A stretch of DNA of 64,000 nt, from NCBI RefSeq assembly GCF_901709675.1, contig NC_051100.1:2602001-2666000 (forward strand), read 5' to 3'. The notes beneath the pieces were generated by a model that saw only the letters and a list, made by a program, of their open reading frames with translations, searched no databases and had not been told where the DNA came from. The stretch comes from Syngnathus acus. Taxonomy: Eukaryota > Chordata > Actinopteri > Syngnathiformes > Syngnathidae. Position numbers and translations under genes: made by a program. Positions 27,677-38,003 of this stretch are shown here, in pieces. Position 1 is the stretch's first letter; each line of letters starts with the position of its first letter.

Positions 27677-27682
27677 GCAAGT
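27677..27682 (+). other. meis1: non-canonical GC splice donor
   Basis: The exon ends CGCAG and the intron begins GCAAGT. The next exon starts TAAGTCAAGG at 28986, and the frame (GCA, then G joined to TA = valine, then AGT CAA) fixes the junction exactly here. No GT donor within a few bases preserves the frame. Apart from position +2, the site is a strong match to the donor consensus (CAG before, AAGT after), as is usual for functional GC-AG introns. Confidence 0.9.
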
Positions 27683-28985
27683 CCTTTAAAGTTGTTGTGC
27701 TCGTTTGGCTTTTTGGCTCCAGACCTCCTTGGGCAACTCGCCCCCGTCAGCTTGTCCCCATTTGTGGCCGTTTTAGGGAGCGGTTATCCCCCCCCCCTCC
27801 CCTTTACACGGCTTAGTTTAGGCTGCTGTAAACTTTATTACCTGTAATAGGGGTGAAAGGTCAGGGCGGTATTAGGGGCCGCAGTAAAGTTCAAAGGCAT
27901 CCAGAGGGGCCGAGATCTTGCTTCTGCTCCAGTTGACCCACTGACGGCCTCAGTGGGAGCTAAGTGGATTTCTATGAGGGCGTCACAATGGGCCAAGCGT
28001 TCTCGGGTTGCACTTAGTTGCCCTCCTCGATTTATGACGTGCACACTTTGTGTTCTGCGGCCAGCTGTTTACATTAAAAATGCAACAACGTCCATTTTGG
28101 GAAATAAATGTACACCATAAACAAACAAACAAAATCATCCTAATATGTTTCATTGGTTTATTTGGAAACGACAACAACACCTGTTGGAATCTGAAGTAAA
28201 CAAGGAGATAAAACAGCGAGGGAAAGAAATAGCAGCAGCACCTATTTGTACCTTGGAATAATTAGAGAAAAACTATAAAAAGCCAAAGACAACAACAACA
28301 CCTGTTAGAACTTGGGTGGCCCACCTGAGAATAGACCACAAAAACAAAGCAAAACACGCACGCACAAAAAGACAATTATATCCTTTTTGAATCTGTTAGA
28401 GGACCTTGGAATGTATAAAGAAAGAAAAGAGAGCAAAATTAAAAACCAACAGCGGGGGTGGCAGGAAAATAAGAGTAGCAACAAAAACTCATTGGAATTT
28501 GACTGAGGTTTTGTGGAAAAAATACAGGCCAAAAGTCACCCAAAACTTGCTTCCATTATTTCCTATGACGGGAATCAATGTATGGATTCTCCTGCAGCGA
28601 TTGCTCATGTCTGTCTCCATCCTGCAGACTGGAACTAATTGAAACTGGCTGCTAATGTACACGCTGTCCACAAAGTCGTTTAATGAACTACTGCCTATGT
28701 GAATGTGTGTGTGTGTGTGTATATATATACTATTTCCATATTATTTTGAATGCAGTGTGTGTTGCATGTGTGCGCCATTCAAACCTCATTAAAGCCTACC
28801 AGGAGCTTAGCGGTATAAAAAGTCCGTTACAAGACAACGGGCTCTCCGCTCCATCTCCCGCTCGTGCGTGCAGTGGTCAACAGATGACCCTGCTTCGGCC
28901 ACTCCGCCTTAATTACAAGCGCTAATTGATCACTCTGCCCCCCGCCCCACCCCCCCTCCCTGATCTCCTCCATATACACACGCAG
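27677..28985 (+). other. meis1: meis1 GC-AG intron (1.3 kb)
   Basis: The intron starts with GC and ends ACACACGCAG at 28976-28985. Contents are an A-rich middle (28090-28520) and a short GT/TA repeat (28703-28730). No coding segment was recognised. Confidence 0.88.
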
Positions 28986-29075
28986 TAAGTCAAGGAGCTC
29001 CCTATAACCCAGATGGCCAGCCGATGGGGGGCTTCGTCATGGACGGCCAGCAGCACATGGGAATCAGACCACCCG
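28986..29075 (+). CDS. meis1: Meis1 exon: C-terminal region after the homeodomain
   Basis: The exon is 90 bp, between CGCAG (28981-28985) and GTGAGG (29076). It completes a valine codon and encodes [20 protein letters not shown] followed by QQHMGIRPP, plus the first base of a glycine codon. [14 protein letters not shown] is the Meis1 form; MEIS2 as I recall it has SPEGQPMGSFVLDG there. The RPPG end differs from RAPG recalled for human MEIS1. This Gly/Gln/Met-rich part belongs to the C-terminal transcriptional activation region of Meis proteins. The donor phase (1) allows joining either to the HYM exon at 29452 or, by skipping it, directly to 32285. Confidence 0.96.
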
Positions 29076-29451
29076 GTGAGGAATTTGATGTTCTCGTTCT
29101 GTCGTCGTTCACCTGCCATCGTGCAGCTACTATATACAAAATGCAGATGGCATCTTCAAGATGATGGAGATGCGGCAGCTCCTAAAATAGCATGACTTCA
29201 TAGCATGACATCATACATAGCATGGCGTCATAGTATGATGTCATTCTTCAGGGTGACAACATTGTAATGTGACATCACAGAGCGATGACATCATCTTCGC
29301 TTTGTCGTACGCAACGCCGTGGTCGTGTGCCACGCAACACTCGTCAGGATGACAACGTAGTGTGACATCATAGCATATGACATCATGGGGATGGGGTGTG
29401 GACATCGGAGCATGGCAACACACTGACTGGTTTGAATGTGCTGTTTCACAG
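29076..29451 (+). other. meis1: short meis1 intron (376 bp)
   Basis: GTGAGG at 29076 to TTTCACAG ending at 29451. More than half of the intron is a degenerate tandem repeat of a TGACATCA-like motif, listed separately. Confidence 0.92.
29188..29387. repeat. degenerate minisatellite of TGACATCA-like motifs
   Basis: Repeats of the forms CATGACATCATAG, TGATGTCATTC, GTGACATCACAG and TGACATCATGG occur on both strands across about 200 bp. The core TGACATCA is one base from the CRE/ATF palindrome TGACGTCA. The repeats are irregularly spaced and diverged, so this looks like an old local expansion. Confidence 0.8.
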
Positions 29452-29510
29452 GACCAATGGGCGGCATGGGTATGAACATGGGCATGGAAGGTCAGTGGCA
29501 CTACATGTAG
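29452..29510 (+). CDS. meis1: Meis1 last coding exon (short HYM C-terminus)
   Basis: After CACAG (29447-29451) the exon completes a glycine codon and encodes PMGGMGMNMGMEGQWHYM, then TAG at 29508-29510. GMNMGMEGQWHYM is the standard short C-terminus of vertebrate Meis1; MEIS2 has D instead of E in this stretch as I recall it, another point for meis1. The exon continues as 3'UTR to 29556, where a strong donor AAC/GTAAGT occurs. The G in PMGG replaces the S of PMSG recalled in mammals. Confidence 0.96.
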
Positions 29511-29556
29511 CCCCGCCCCCACCCCGGGGGTGAACAATCGCAGCAGTGACGCGAAC
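29511..29556 (+). other. meis1: meis1 3'UTR, first segment
   Basis: The segment is 46 bp of untranslated exon, ending with AACAATCGCAGCAG and then GCGAAC before GTAAGT. The AACAATCGCA stretch resembles the sequence I recall just after the MEIS1 stop codon in mammals, which also sits before an exon junction. The distance from stop to junction is 46 nt. Confidence 0.75.
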
Positions 29557-32284
29557 GTAAGTCTGCCATCTAATACTTACATATATTTTCATTTTTTACT
29601 GTTTGCACAAAAAAATTATTGAGGATTATTTTTGCAAAGTCCAAACCCAAAAAAAACAGGTGAGGTTTGGCACTATGTTTTTTTTTTTCAGTTGACAGCA
29701 AGTGACAAAATGGCCGCCCAAATATTTCGCTGCTTAACTCGACAAACATAATATTAATGACAATGCCTTGTTTAGTGGAAGCACATAAAATATTGTCAAG
29801 AAAATTGTTGACTTGACCCTTTTTTTCCCCCTCCAATCTCTTATTTTCTTTTTTCTCTCTCTACTCACTACCTTCCTTCCTCCCTCCCTCCCTCACTCGC
29901 TTGTCTCGGGGCCAAATGGCCTCCCACGTCATTCCGGGACATACTGTACGGGATACGGCGAGCGGTCGCTAGGGTCGTCTCATGTTTAGAAAGCGCACAC
30001 GAGAGCGTCTGGAAAATTTAAACAGAAAATGTTTTTGTGCACGCCGATGTATACTGTATGTGCATGCGGTAATAGGATTACTGCTGGCACAGGGAAGGGG
30101 GGGGTGCAAACTAGTGCAAGAAATGGAGGAGGAGGAGGTAGCCAGCAGGCTATGGAGCTTAACGGGGCCTAATTGACTCGATCCAAATTAAATATGCCGT
30201 CAGCGGAGGTGTGACCAATGGATTTGACTTATTCAGTTTACCAAAATGGACGCCATTAACCCCTACGTGGAGTGTGCCGCTATTCCCCCCAAAAAAAACA
30301 AAGAGTCTCATCGTGAGGAGATGTACTTACGGATATGCTGTCTAGATTTTGTGTGCGTGCGTGTTGGGCGTGTCCAAGTCAAACGTCCCTCCTCCTCCCT
30401 GGTAGCAGCTGCTCGCCTTCCCAGCAGACCCCGCTTTAAACAGCCTCAATTTGCCTGCTCAATCCCGTAATTGGGCCACCAGAGGAATCCCGGCCCAGTC
30501 AAGATGAGCAAGAAACATGGAGGGAGACGGGGAGGGAGAGTCAATGACGAGGGGGGAGGAGGAGGGGGGGGGGGCACGATGGAACGGACCAAAGGGAGGA
30601 TGAAAAGGGGGGGTGGGAGTCTTACAGCTTCATCAGCTTGTATTGGTGGCGTCTTTTCTAGGTCAATTAAACGATGAAAGTCTTTTGTGAGCAATTAAAT
30701 TAATAGCGTATGATGATGGAGTGGGGGGGGGGGGTCATTATGTATTCCAAGCGTTTTTCATTAGCTTCTTCTGCTTCTTCTTCGTCGTGGTCTTCATTGC
30801 CACATTCAAGCCAATTAGTGTTGCTTGGTGACGGTCCAGTTGGAGCCCCCTCCTTGTGAAACAATACACCTGTCAGCATGCATGAAGTCGGACAAGCCAA
30901 GCAGAAGACACCCCCCTCCCCATACACACACGCACGCACGCTCTTTGAACGCCACCGAGGTGACTCGCATGTCACCTTTGGCCCCGTTTGCCATCGCCCC
31001 ACTCGGGAGCCAAATTTGGTTTTCTTATACAAAATAAAATATGGATGCTTGCTAAAAACCTGTCAGACTTTTGCGAACTTACTCAAACACGCAGTCCTTT
31101 CACAAAGTCAAAACCAAGCCATTTCATCCATTGTGCTTTTTAAATAATAGTTTGGGAGTTTAGCATTTGCTGATTTTTCATTTTCCTTGATCCAAACGTG
31201 TGTGTGACCGCGTGAGCGATCGGCGCCGGTGAAGCCCCCCCCCCCATCAAATGTCCGTCCCCCATCTCGGCTGGAGACGCTTTTGTCCCCCAGCCCCGGC
31301 TGCAATCATTAAGCGCAAATTTGTTAACCCTCGGGCCGAGGGGTCGAGATGCGCCCCCGCCTCCTCCCCGCCATTAACTTCCCTTTCTGTTGGATGAACT
31401 TTTACTGTTAACGAAGGGCGTGCCCCCCCCCTGCTCCCTCCGTATTGTCCACGTGAATGCTCGTCCCCGTTGATTCGGCCCCTGCGGAAAACACGGGAAG
31501 TCTTAAAGCCTTGCGTATTGATTGACTTATTAGCGAAAAACCTTATTAGCAATTTGTGCTCCTTCAAGCTCTTTATTGGGACTCGGCGTCCATTGACTTC
31601 ACACGCATCGACTTTCGTAGTCAGCGTGTTCTTGTTAAGCGTGCAAAAGATGGATTTTTCTTTTATTGCCACATTTACATGCTCTGCTTTGGTAGCACAG
31701 GTGACCTTTTAAGAACAGGAAAACAGTCTTAAATGGGATTTTACAAAGTGTGAGGCCTTAAATATGTTATGTCGTTCTTAAATCCGACTTTCATAGCTAT
31801 TAAAAAAAGAAATGCCGCAAATACATTAAATGTTGCCATATGTCAATAGTAACACTACGCTGCGGCCAAGGCTTTGCCAGCGCTTTTTGAATTCACCCCT
31901 TACACAACAAAAAATACCACCATTACAAAGAAAAAGAAAACTTTTTTGTCATGAAAAAAAATCCACTGCTTGGCAAAAAAAAATACCCAAGAAAAAAAAT
32001 ATTTGTATATATAATTTTTATTTTTTAACTACTTATTTTTAATCAAAAATTCACTTATATTCTCCGAAATTTAAGACTATAGTATTTCTACATATAAAAA
32101 GCTATTTTTCTCCTTTCAAATTTTAATGTTGCAGTTTCACAAATCAAACTTTGTCAGATTGTCTCATGGAACGTAATATTATCATCCAACCAAACCTCCT
32201 TGACACGATTTTCAAATCCCTTACAATCGTTAGCATTAGCATTGATTGGCATTATTAACCGTCTCTTTTTGTGTGTGTGTTCAG
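29557..32284 (+). other. meis1: 3'UTR intron of meis1 (2.7 kb)
   Basis: It runs from GTAAGT (29557-29562) to the pyrimidine-rich acceptor TTTTTGTGTGTGTGTTCAG ending at 32284. It contains poly-T/poly-A tracts, a G-rich stretch (30540-30620), poly-C and poly-G runs, and TAAT-rich blocks. The long alternative C-terminus of mammalian MEIS1/2 (ending in MDIHAQ) was looked for here and not found. Confidence 0.7.
31490..31640. promoter_or_regulatory. candidate conserved non-coding element (3'UTR intron)
   Basis: The repeat-free block contains GCGTATTGATTGACTTATTAG (a Pbx/Hox-like TGATTGAC site), CTTATTAGCAATTTG and CTCTTTATTGGGAC. A neighbouring stretch at 31300-31330 has CAATCATTAAGCGC. The regulatory role is inferred from motif content alone. 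Confidence 0.25.
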
Positions 32285-32860
32285 AACCGCAGGCCACAGC
32301 AGGAGGTCCTGTCACACAGAGGCGTCCGTACGGATTTACGGGGACGGGATCCCCTTCGTCCCGACCGCAAAGCCGACCATCTTCCTTCCTGCACACTTCC
32401 GATACCCCTTCCACTTGTTTATTATCACCCGGCCTGACTTCAAGGCTCCATGTTGAGCCCGACTCCCCCAAAAGTCCAGACAGACCACGCCCCCGCCCCA
32501 GTTTGTGGCCGCCACCATTCGGACCCTGTTGAGACTTTCCGTGGCGCTCCTCGAAAAAAAAAAAAAACTCTGACGGATGAGCAGGACCACGGCGGGAGAC
32601 GGGTGTGAGAAATAGCCAATGTCTATAAAATTGACTGGACACTTAAGAAACCAAAAAAGAAGGTGCCCACTTCACGAGAAAAATCAAGAGAAATAAGGCT
32701 GGGGGGAAAAGACATGAAAAGTATATGGAAGCAAGCAAATATACTGTCAAGTGGTGGCAAACCATGCTGGACTCTCACAACAACTATTGTAAATGCTATT
32801 GTATTGTTCTGCATATTATGTTGTTTCTAATAGAGTTCTTTTTTTTTTAAAAGGCCTCAA
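32285..32860 (+). other. meis1: meis1 terminal exon, 3'UTR (end uncertain)
   Basis: The acceptor at 32266-32284 is strong. The sequence from about 32740 (GGTGGCAAACCATGCTGG, TTGTAAATGCTATTGTATTG, TTCTGCATATTATG, TTTCTAATAGAG) has the AT-rich, non-repetitive look of a conserved vertebrate 3'UTR. No canonical AATAAA occurs before 33221; AATAGA near 32830 is a weak variant. The 3' end could therefore lie near 32860 or beyond 33240. Read in the frame produced by skipping the HYM exon, 32285-32532 is open for 82 residues (see findings). Confidence 0.55.
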
Positions 32861-33170
32861 CTCATTTTTCCCTGCTTCCATTCTTTAAACATCTTTATAC
32901 ACTTAAGACACTCATGTGCAGAACTATATCAGGGCAGGTATCCATCTTCCATCTAAAAAACACAAATACGTATATTGAGAAACGATATAGTCGTGGCCAG
33001 AGAGTGTAAAAAAAGGGGTGGCCATGGCTACACCTGGCCACCATGTAGCTACGCCCCTGGATTCTAGTGAGGATGAATGGATGGATGACATTCCTCCTAT
33101 CACTTTATGCATCTTTTCTTAGAAGGAATTCCGCAAAAATACTTTAAGATTCTTGTTTGACTTATATCTG

Positions 33171-33247
33171 TATTTTTGGAGGGGGTGGCAATTTATTCAA
33201 GACAAAGGGCATCTGTCTTGAATAAATTGCCACCCCCTTCAAAAATA
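33171..33247. repeat. 34-bp inverted repeat (hairpin) with AATAAA in both arms
   Basis: The left arm 33171-33204 and right arm 33214-33247 are reverse complements except for one G/T pair at 33179/33239, with a 9-nt loop (33205-33213). The inner 24 bp of each arm match perfectly (left arm starts GGGGGTGGCAATTTATTCAA). The right arm has AATAAA at 33221-33226 on the + strand, and the left arm gives AATAAA on the minus strand. Confidence 0.95.
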
Positions 33248-36200
33248 TGACTATTCATCCAATACCACCTTTTCCCTGAAGAAAGATGGGCTTTAGAAAA
33301 GGAAAACATACATTTCTCAAAAATTGTTTTCATGGAATAAAATTTCCCAAAAAGTAAAACTTGCTTTTCCACGAAAAAAAAAACGGGACTTTTTTTGCTC
33401 CCAAACATTCAGTATTTTCCAAGAAAGTTTTTGTTCCTTTGGGGGATAAAAGACACTTTTTCAATTTAGCTGACTACTTGCCCTTTCTCATAATTATTTT
33501 TTTTTTTTTTTAAATCTCACAAAAGTAAACAGGTTGGTTCTTCCATTGAGACGCTGCACTTTAAGCACCACGTGCCGAACTTCATTGCCACTTTCAAGTA
33601 CTTGCACGTACCTGCGCCTTCCAAATGTTTGGACTGCTTTTGAGTGGGCACGTTCGTTTTTAAAAATCCCAAGAACAGATCGGCAGTGCTTGGCGTTGCG
33701 AGCAGTTTGAGGGTCATTAGTGGGGCGTTTTGCTTGGAGCGGAGGAGACTGTGAAGGAAAAATTCTATAAGGCCGTGTTGGAGCGCCCCCTATAGGGAGG
33801 TTGTGGCAATGTTCAAGCGCGGAGCAGAAACGTGCACTCGGATGAGAACTCTGTCAATTAAAATACATTTATCAGAAGAATAATGCAACTTTCTCTGACA
33901 CGTACGAAAAGTCTCCCTTTGCAGTAATGTATTAGCAAATACAAGGTATTTAATTCTTAAGTTCAAAATTAAAAGGCAGAAAAAATTATTTTAATCACCT
34001 TGATTACTGATGCATAGTTTTTTGCAATATATATTTTGTGTAATTGGAACATTATTTCATATTTATTTTTGCAGCAATGTAATTTTTAAACATTATATGG
34101 TAGTTCAGTCTTCGCCAATATTGCATTTTTTATTGGCCTCACGCCATTTTTTAAAGTTATTTTCTATACTTGCCATTAACAAATGTTCAGTTGAAATAAA
34201 CAGTGAGGAAATATCTTGCGCAGGAGCTCTTAATAATAATGTCAAAATAAAGAGCGTCACACATTGCTGACCTACATTTCAGCGTGATTGACATTCTCCT
34301 TTCAAAGTCGTCTTTTTTTATGAAACACTTGCACGTTGTATTTTTTAATACATTATCACTTATTTTTCTGTTTCATCTAACAAAACTTTTTGTTTTTTAC
34401 TTGCACGTATATGCGAGGCATTGTGCGATCCGTGGTCACTCCATTAGGTACACCTGCTCAATCGAACTGAAAAACTCGGCCTAAAACATTGAATGGCCTT
34501 TTGGAGACAGACGCAAAACAAAAATGCTAACTTTTTGTACAATCTAGGAAAAAATCTTGAATGATAATGTACTTTTATAAAATAATAATAAACTATTTTT
34601 GGTCCCAAAGTAATATTTAAATAATAACTTGCAAATTAAAAAATAAGCCTGATTTCTTATGAATAATACCCAATCTTTCTTTTGTTCCACATTTCGAAGA
34701 TGGGTTCATGAGAGTCTTCTATGCAGGTGTGCTCTTGTGAAAATCTTTTCATCACCATAAATGTGAATTGCTGATGCCAATCACTGCTTGCCAATGTGCA
34801 AGTGATTCCCACGCGTGAGCAAAACACGTTGTGGATACTGCAATTTTTTTTTTTTTTTTTTGGCCAAAGGTCAGGCGGGCGGCAGCTGCCTTTGAAACAA
34901 AAGGAGCAGGCAGAAAAGGCAAAGGAAGCCGTGGGCCGGGTGGGGGCCATTTTAGATGTCATCTGTCTCCTTGGCGATGGCCGGAGGGGTGGGGGGGTGT
35001 CCCTCCGAAGCCCCTCGGGTTCGACCGGGAATTGTTTGCGAGGTGGCTCGTTTATCAGCGTCACCTCATAATGATGGGCCCTCGCTGCTCCTTATTGATG
35101 TGTGTGACTGCGTTACTTCATCAGGCCGGGATCGATGGAGTGCGCAGTGGGCGGGGTCACGCCAAATTCAAGCTGGGAATTTGAGATTGCGAGCCACCAC
35201 GTCTTTAGGTTGTAAGTTCAAATCAGGGTTTCTATTTAAACAATGCTCCAGGTGACAATGAGTTTTGTGGTATGGTTAAATACAATTTGGTGTCGATCTA
35301 AAGTAATGGTTTCAGGTTTGGATAGTGAAGCAGCTGATGTGGCTGTAGAAACTGTCAAAGATATAAACGTGCTCACGTCCCGGGTTTGGCAACTGGGTGC
35401 ACAGTGGCGCCATTGAGCGCAGGCCGGCCGGAGGCCTCCCAAAGTAAACAGCGAGGGGGCACGTCTGGTGTGGGGAGGGGGATCTCAACTCCAGCACCAC
35501 ACTGACAAAGCTAGCCCTCCAGCATTGGCTGGTTTATGTACATTTGCGAACTGAATACACAACACAACACTGATGACCAAAATTGGCAAAGTCAAACAAG
35601 AGCAAAACACAAGGTGACGTTATACAAAATGGATGACAAGTGTTGATCATTTTCAAGTATGATGATTCACAAGAATCAAGCTAACGAGCTCACAAGCGCG
35701 CTCAAAATCAGTACGCCTTGGTCAGTGTTGTGTCGGTCCTCACAAGACACAAATTTGAATTTGGAAGGTGTGCTCGTTTTTTCTTCACTTTTGTTCTTTT
35801 TATTGTACACTTGGATTTTTCTTTTAAAATATGGTGTCGAATTCTATTTCCACATTACACTGACTTTCAGCACAGGGTTCGAATTTGCACAGGAAAACCT
35901 TGCCCTTGCTCTACTGTGACATCAAAGTGTCTTTAATAGGGAACAACTGGCCCTTGTTAACGTTTCCTTGTTAAATGAATTAATGACGTAGTTTTGGATT
36001 TACGTTTGACGCCGCACTGGTCTTTTGTCGAGCGTCTTTCAGCTTCGGTGTAGGGAAGGGAAGGCAGAGGCGCTGGCTGTGTGGCGTTCTGCTCTGCGTG
36101 GCATTATTTATGGAGCATGGACAGTTTATGCCGAGCGATGCAGTCAGTCAATGAGAGTAAGGAAGGGGGAGCCCAGGCAGCCGGGGTAAGGAGGGTGGAG

Positions 36201-37995
36201 GGGGGGGTGGGGTGTTTTCCATGAAGGAAGCTGTGTTGTGGAATAACACACTGTGATAAAGATGTTTCCCCTGCGACGTAAAACAGCAGGGAGTACCAAC
36301 GGCCACTTTCTCTTCCAACTGACTGTGAGCCAACGCTTGTGTTGCCTTATATGCTCGCTCGCTCGCTCGCTCTCTCTTCCTCGCAGTTACATCATCATGG
36401 CATCTGTGTCATCATTTGTCTTGGACAATTAATTCAGCAGTCAGTGGATGGATGGATGGATGGATGGATGGATGGATGGATGGATGGATGGATGGATGGA
36501 TGGATGGATGGATGGATGGATGGATGGATGGATGGATGGATGGATGGATGGATGGATGGATGGATGGATGGATGGATGGATGGAGGAGAGGCCTTCATTG
36601 TTCCTCGAGACAACTGAAGGCTTCAAGATAGGGTTAGGCTTTCGAGTTTAGTTTGTCAATCTCAGGTAAGGCTTTAAAATTGAGGCTCAAAACCAATGTC
36701 AAGGCTTCAGATGTCTTAGTTTCCAAACTTGGGTTAGCCTTTCGTATTTGAGATTCGAGATGGAGAGACATTAAAAGAGATGAGATGGTCATACGTGGCG
36801 ACATAAAGCTTCACTTGCTCTTGTCCATGCTTTCTTTATCCGTCTTGTAAAAAGATTTTCTTCTTCTTCGTCTTCCTCGGTGACCCTGAGCCAAGCTTCA
36901 TCTCTGCGAGCGTCGCCGTTCGTCCTTGGCGTCCTGAGCGGCGTTAACGGCGGCGGTGAGTTGTGGCCGCGCCGTTAAAAGTGCGCTGCGGCCACAGTCA
37001 ATGTTTATGTGCACCAATCAAAGGCAATGTGTTGATGTTATATGGTATTATGGACAAGGAGGCTGTGTAAAACACGACGTGACGCGGTGGGGAGGGGGGG
37101 GGCTTTATGGGCCATTGAGCTTTGGAGAAAAATGAAGTGTTGGGCTGGAAGAGCAAACGTGCGGATGAGACAGTTTGACGCTCAGGGTGCAGACTCATCA
37201 ACGGACAAGGGATTTATTGGAGGATTTATTTGGGCTAGGGGATTTATTTGTGACAAATTTCCGTCTTTCACAGCATGGAGCAGTCGCTCAAAGTCTTAAG
37301 TCTGTCATAAGTTGGAAAATACATCATTTGTGCATAGAGGCATGGATGTAATAACTGAGGTCTGTAGTTGGTACTTTAAAAGTTATCAAAAAAGTTGTGA
37401 TATTAAAAAATATCTAAATGTAAAATCAAAACAACCTTCCTTTTTTGCATTTTTTCCCCCTATTTTTTTTTATTATTTATTGTAAACCTTTTTCGAATCT
37501 TATGCTAAAGTCAATGCAAGAATTCAAAGTAGGACGGTTGAGCTACTTGAGTTGACAACGAGCAGTCAAGACAAGTAAGCGTAGCCCACCAAAAGTGCCT
37601 TGTCACTCCGGAGAGCTGGCAACCCGGAGGACAAGCTCAATATTGTTCATGGCGCCCGTATGGTATGGATAGAAAGTTGGCAGTTTCGCTTTGTGGCTGT
37701 CAAGCGGGAAGAAGGATTGCACACATTGCGGCGTGAGTCTCTGTGGCGCTCTGAAAAATATCCAATTCACAGCAAATTGGACCGCACTTCCTCCTTAAAT
37801 TGCCTGTTGAATTTCCTTGTGATAATCTGTGAGATAATCGCGCTCTCTTAGGCGGTCTGGTTGGAACTTTACAGCTCGCAGATTAAACCGAATAAAGTGC
37901 CTAAGAAAAATATCAATAAAATTGTTGCAGCTAGGTGGCAAAACTAAAATTCTACATATTTTACAGTGATTCCACAAAATTGGCCCATTGGCATT
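33248..37995. other. intergenic, no gene recognised
   Basis: Mostly AT-rich DNA with homopolymer runs. Visible items are AATAAA at 33336-33341 on the + strand, a solo core of the repeat unit found further downstream (34434-34462, GGTCACTCCATTAGGTACAC), a 35-copy tetranucleotide array, and GC-richer patches near 34870-35050 and 36880-36990 that lack convincing exons. Confidence 0.7.
36445..36584. repeat. perfect (TGGA)35 microsatellite
   Basis: 140 bp of uninterrupted TGGA units. Because the unit is 4 bp, all reading frames cycle through the same tetrapeptide (WMDG on the + strand, HPSI on the minus strand), which explains the open frames here. Confidence 0.98.
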
Positions 37996-38003
37996 ATTCA
38001 CTT
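37996..38003. repeat. left target-site duplication of the hAT-like element
   Basis: ATTCACTT here matches ATTCACCT at 43353-43360 in 7 of 8 positions. The two copies immediately abut the element termini. Eight base pairs is the duplication length of hAT transposons. Confidence 0.75.

Noticed and set aside
33005-33060. Partly self-complementary GTGGCCATGGC / GGCCACCATG stretch
   Set aside because: Probably part of a dispersed fish repeat, but the pairing is patchy and the boundaries unclear, so it was not listed as a feature.
35190-35230. Possible tRNA B box (AAGTTCAAATCAGGG)
   Set aside because: No matching A box at the right distance and no foldable arms seen.
36339-36651. Open frames encoding WMDG or HPSI repeats
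   Set aside because: All frames of a TGGA array are open. No gene context.
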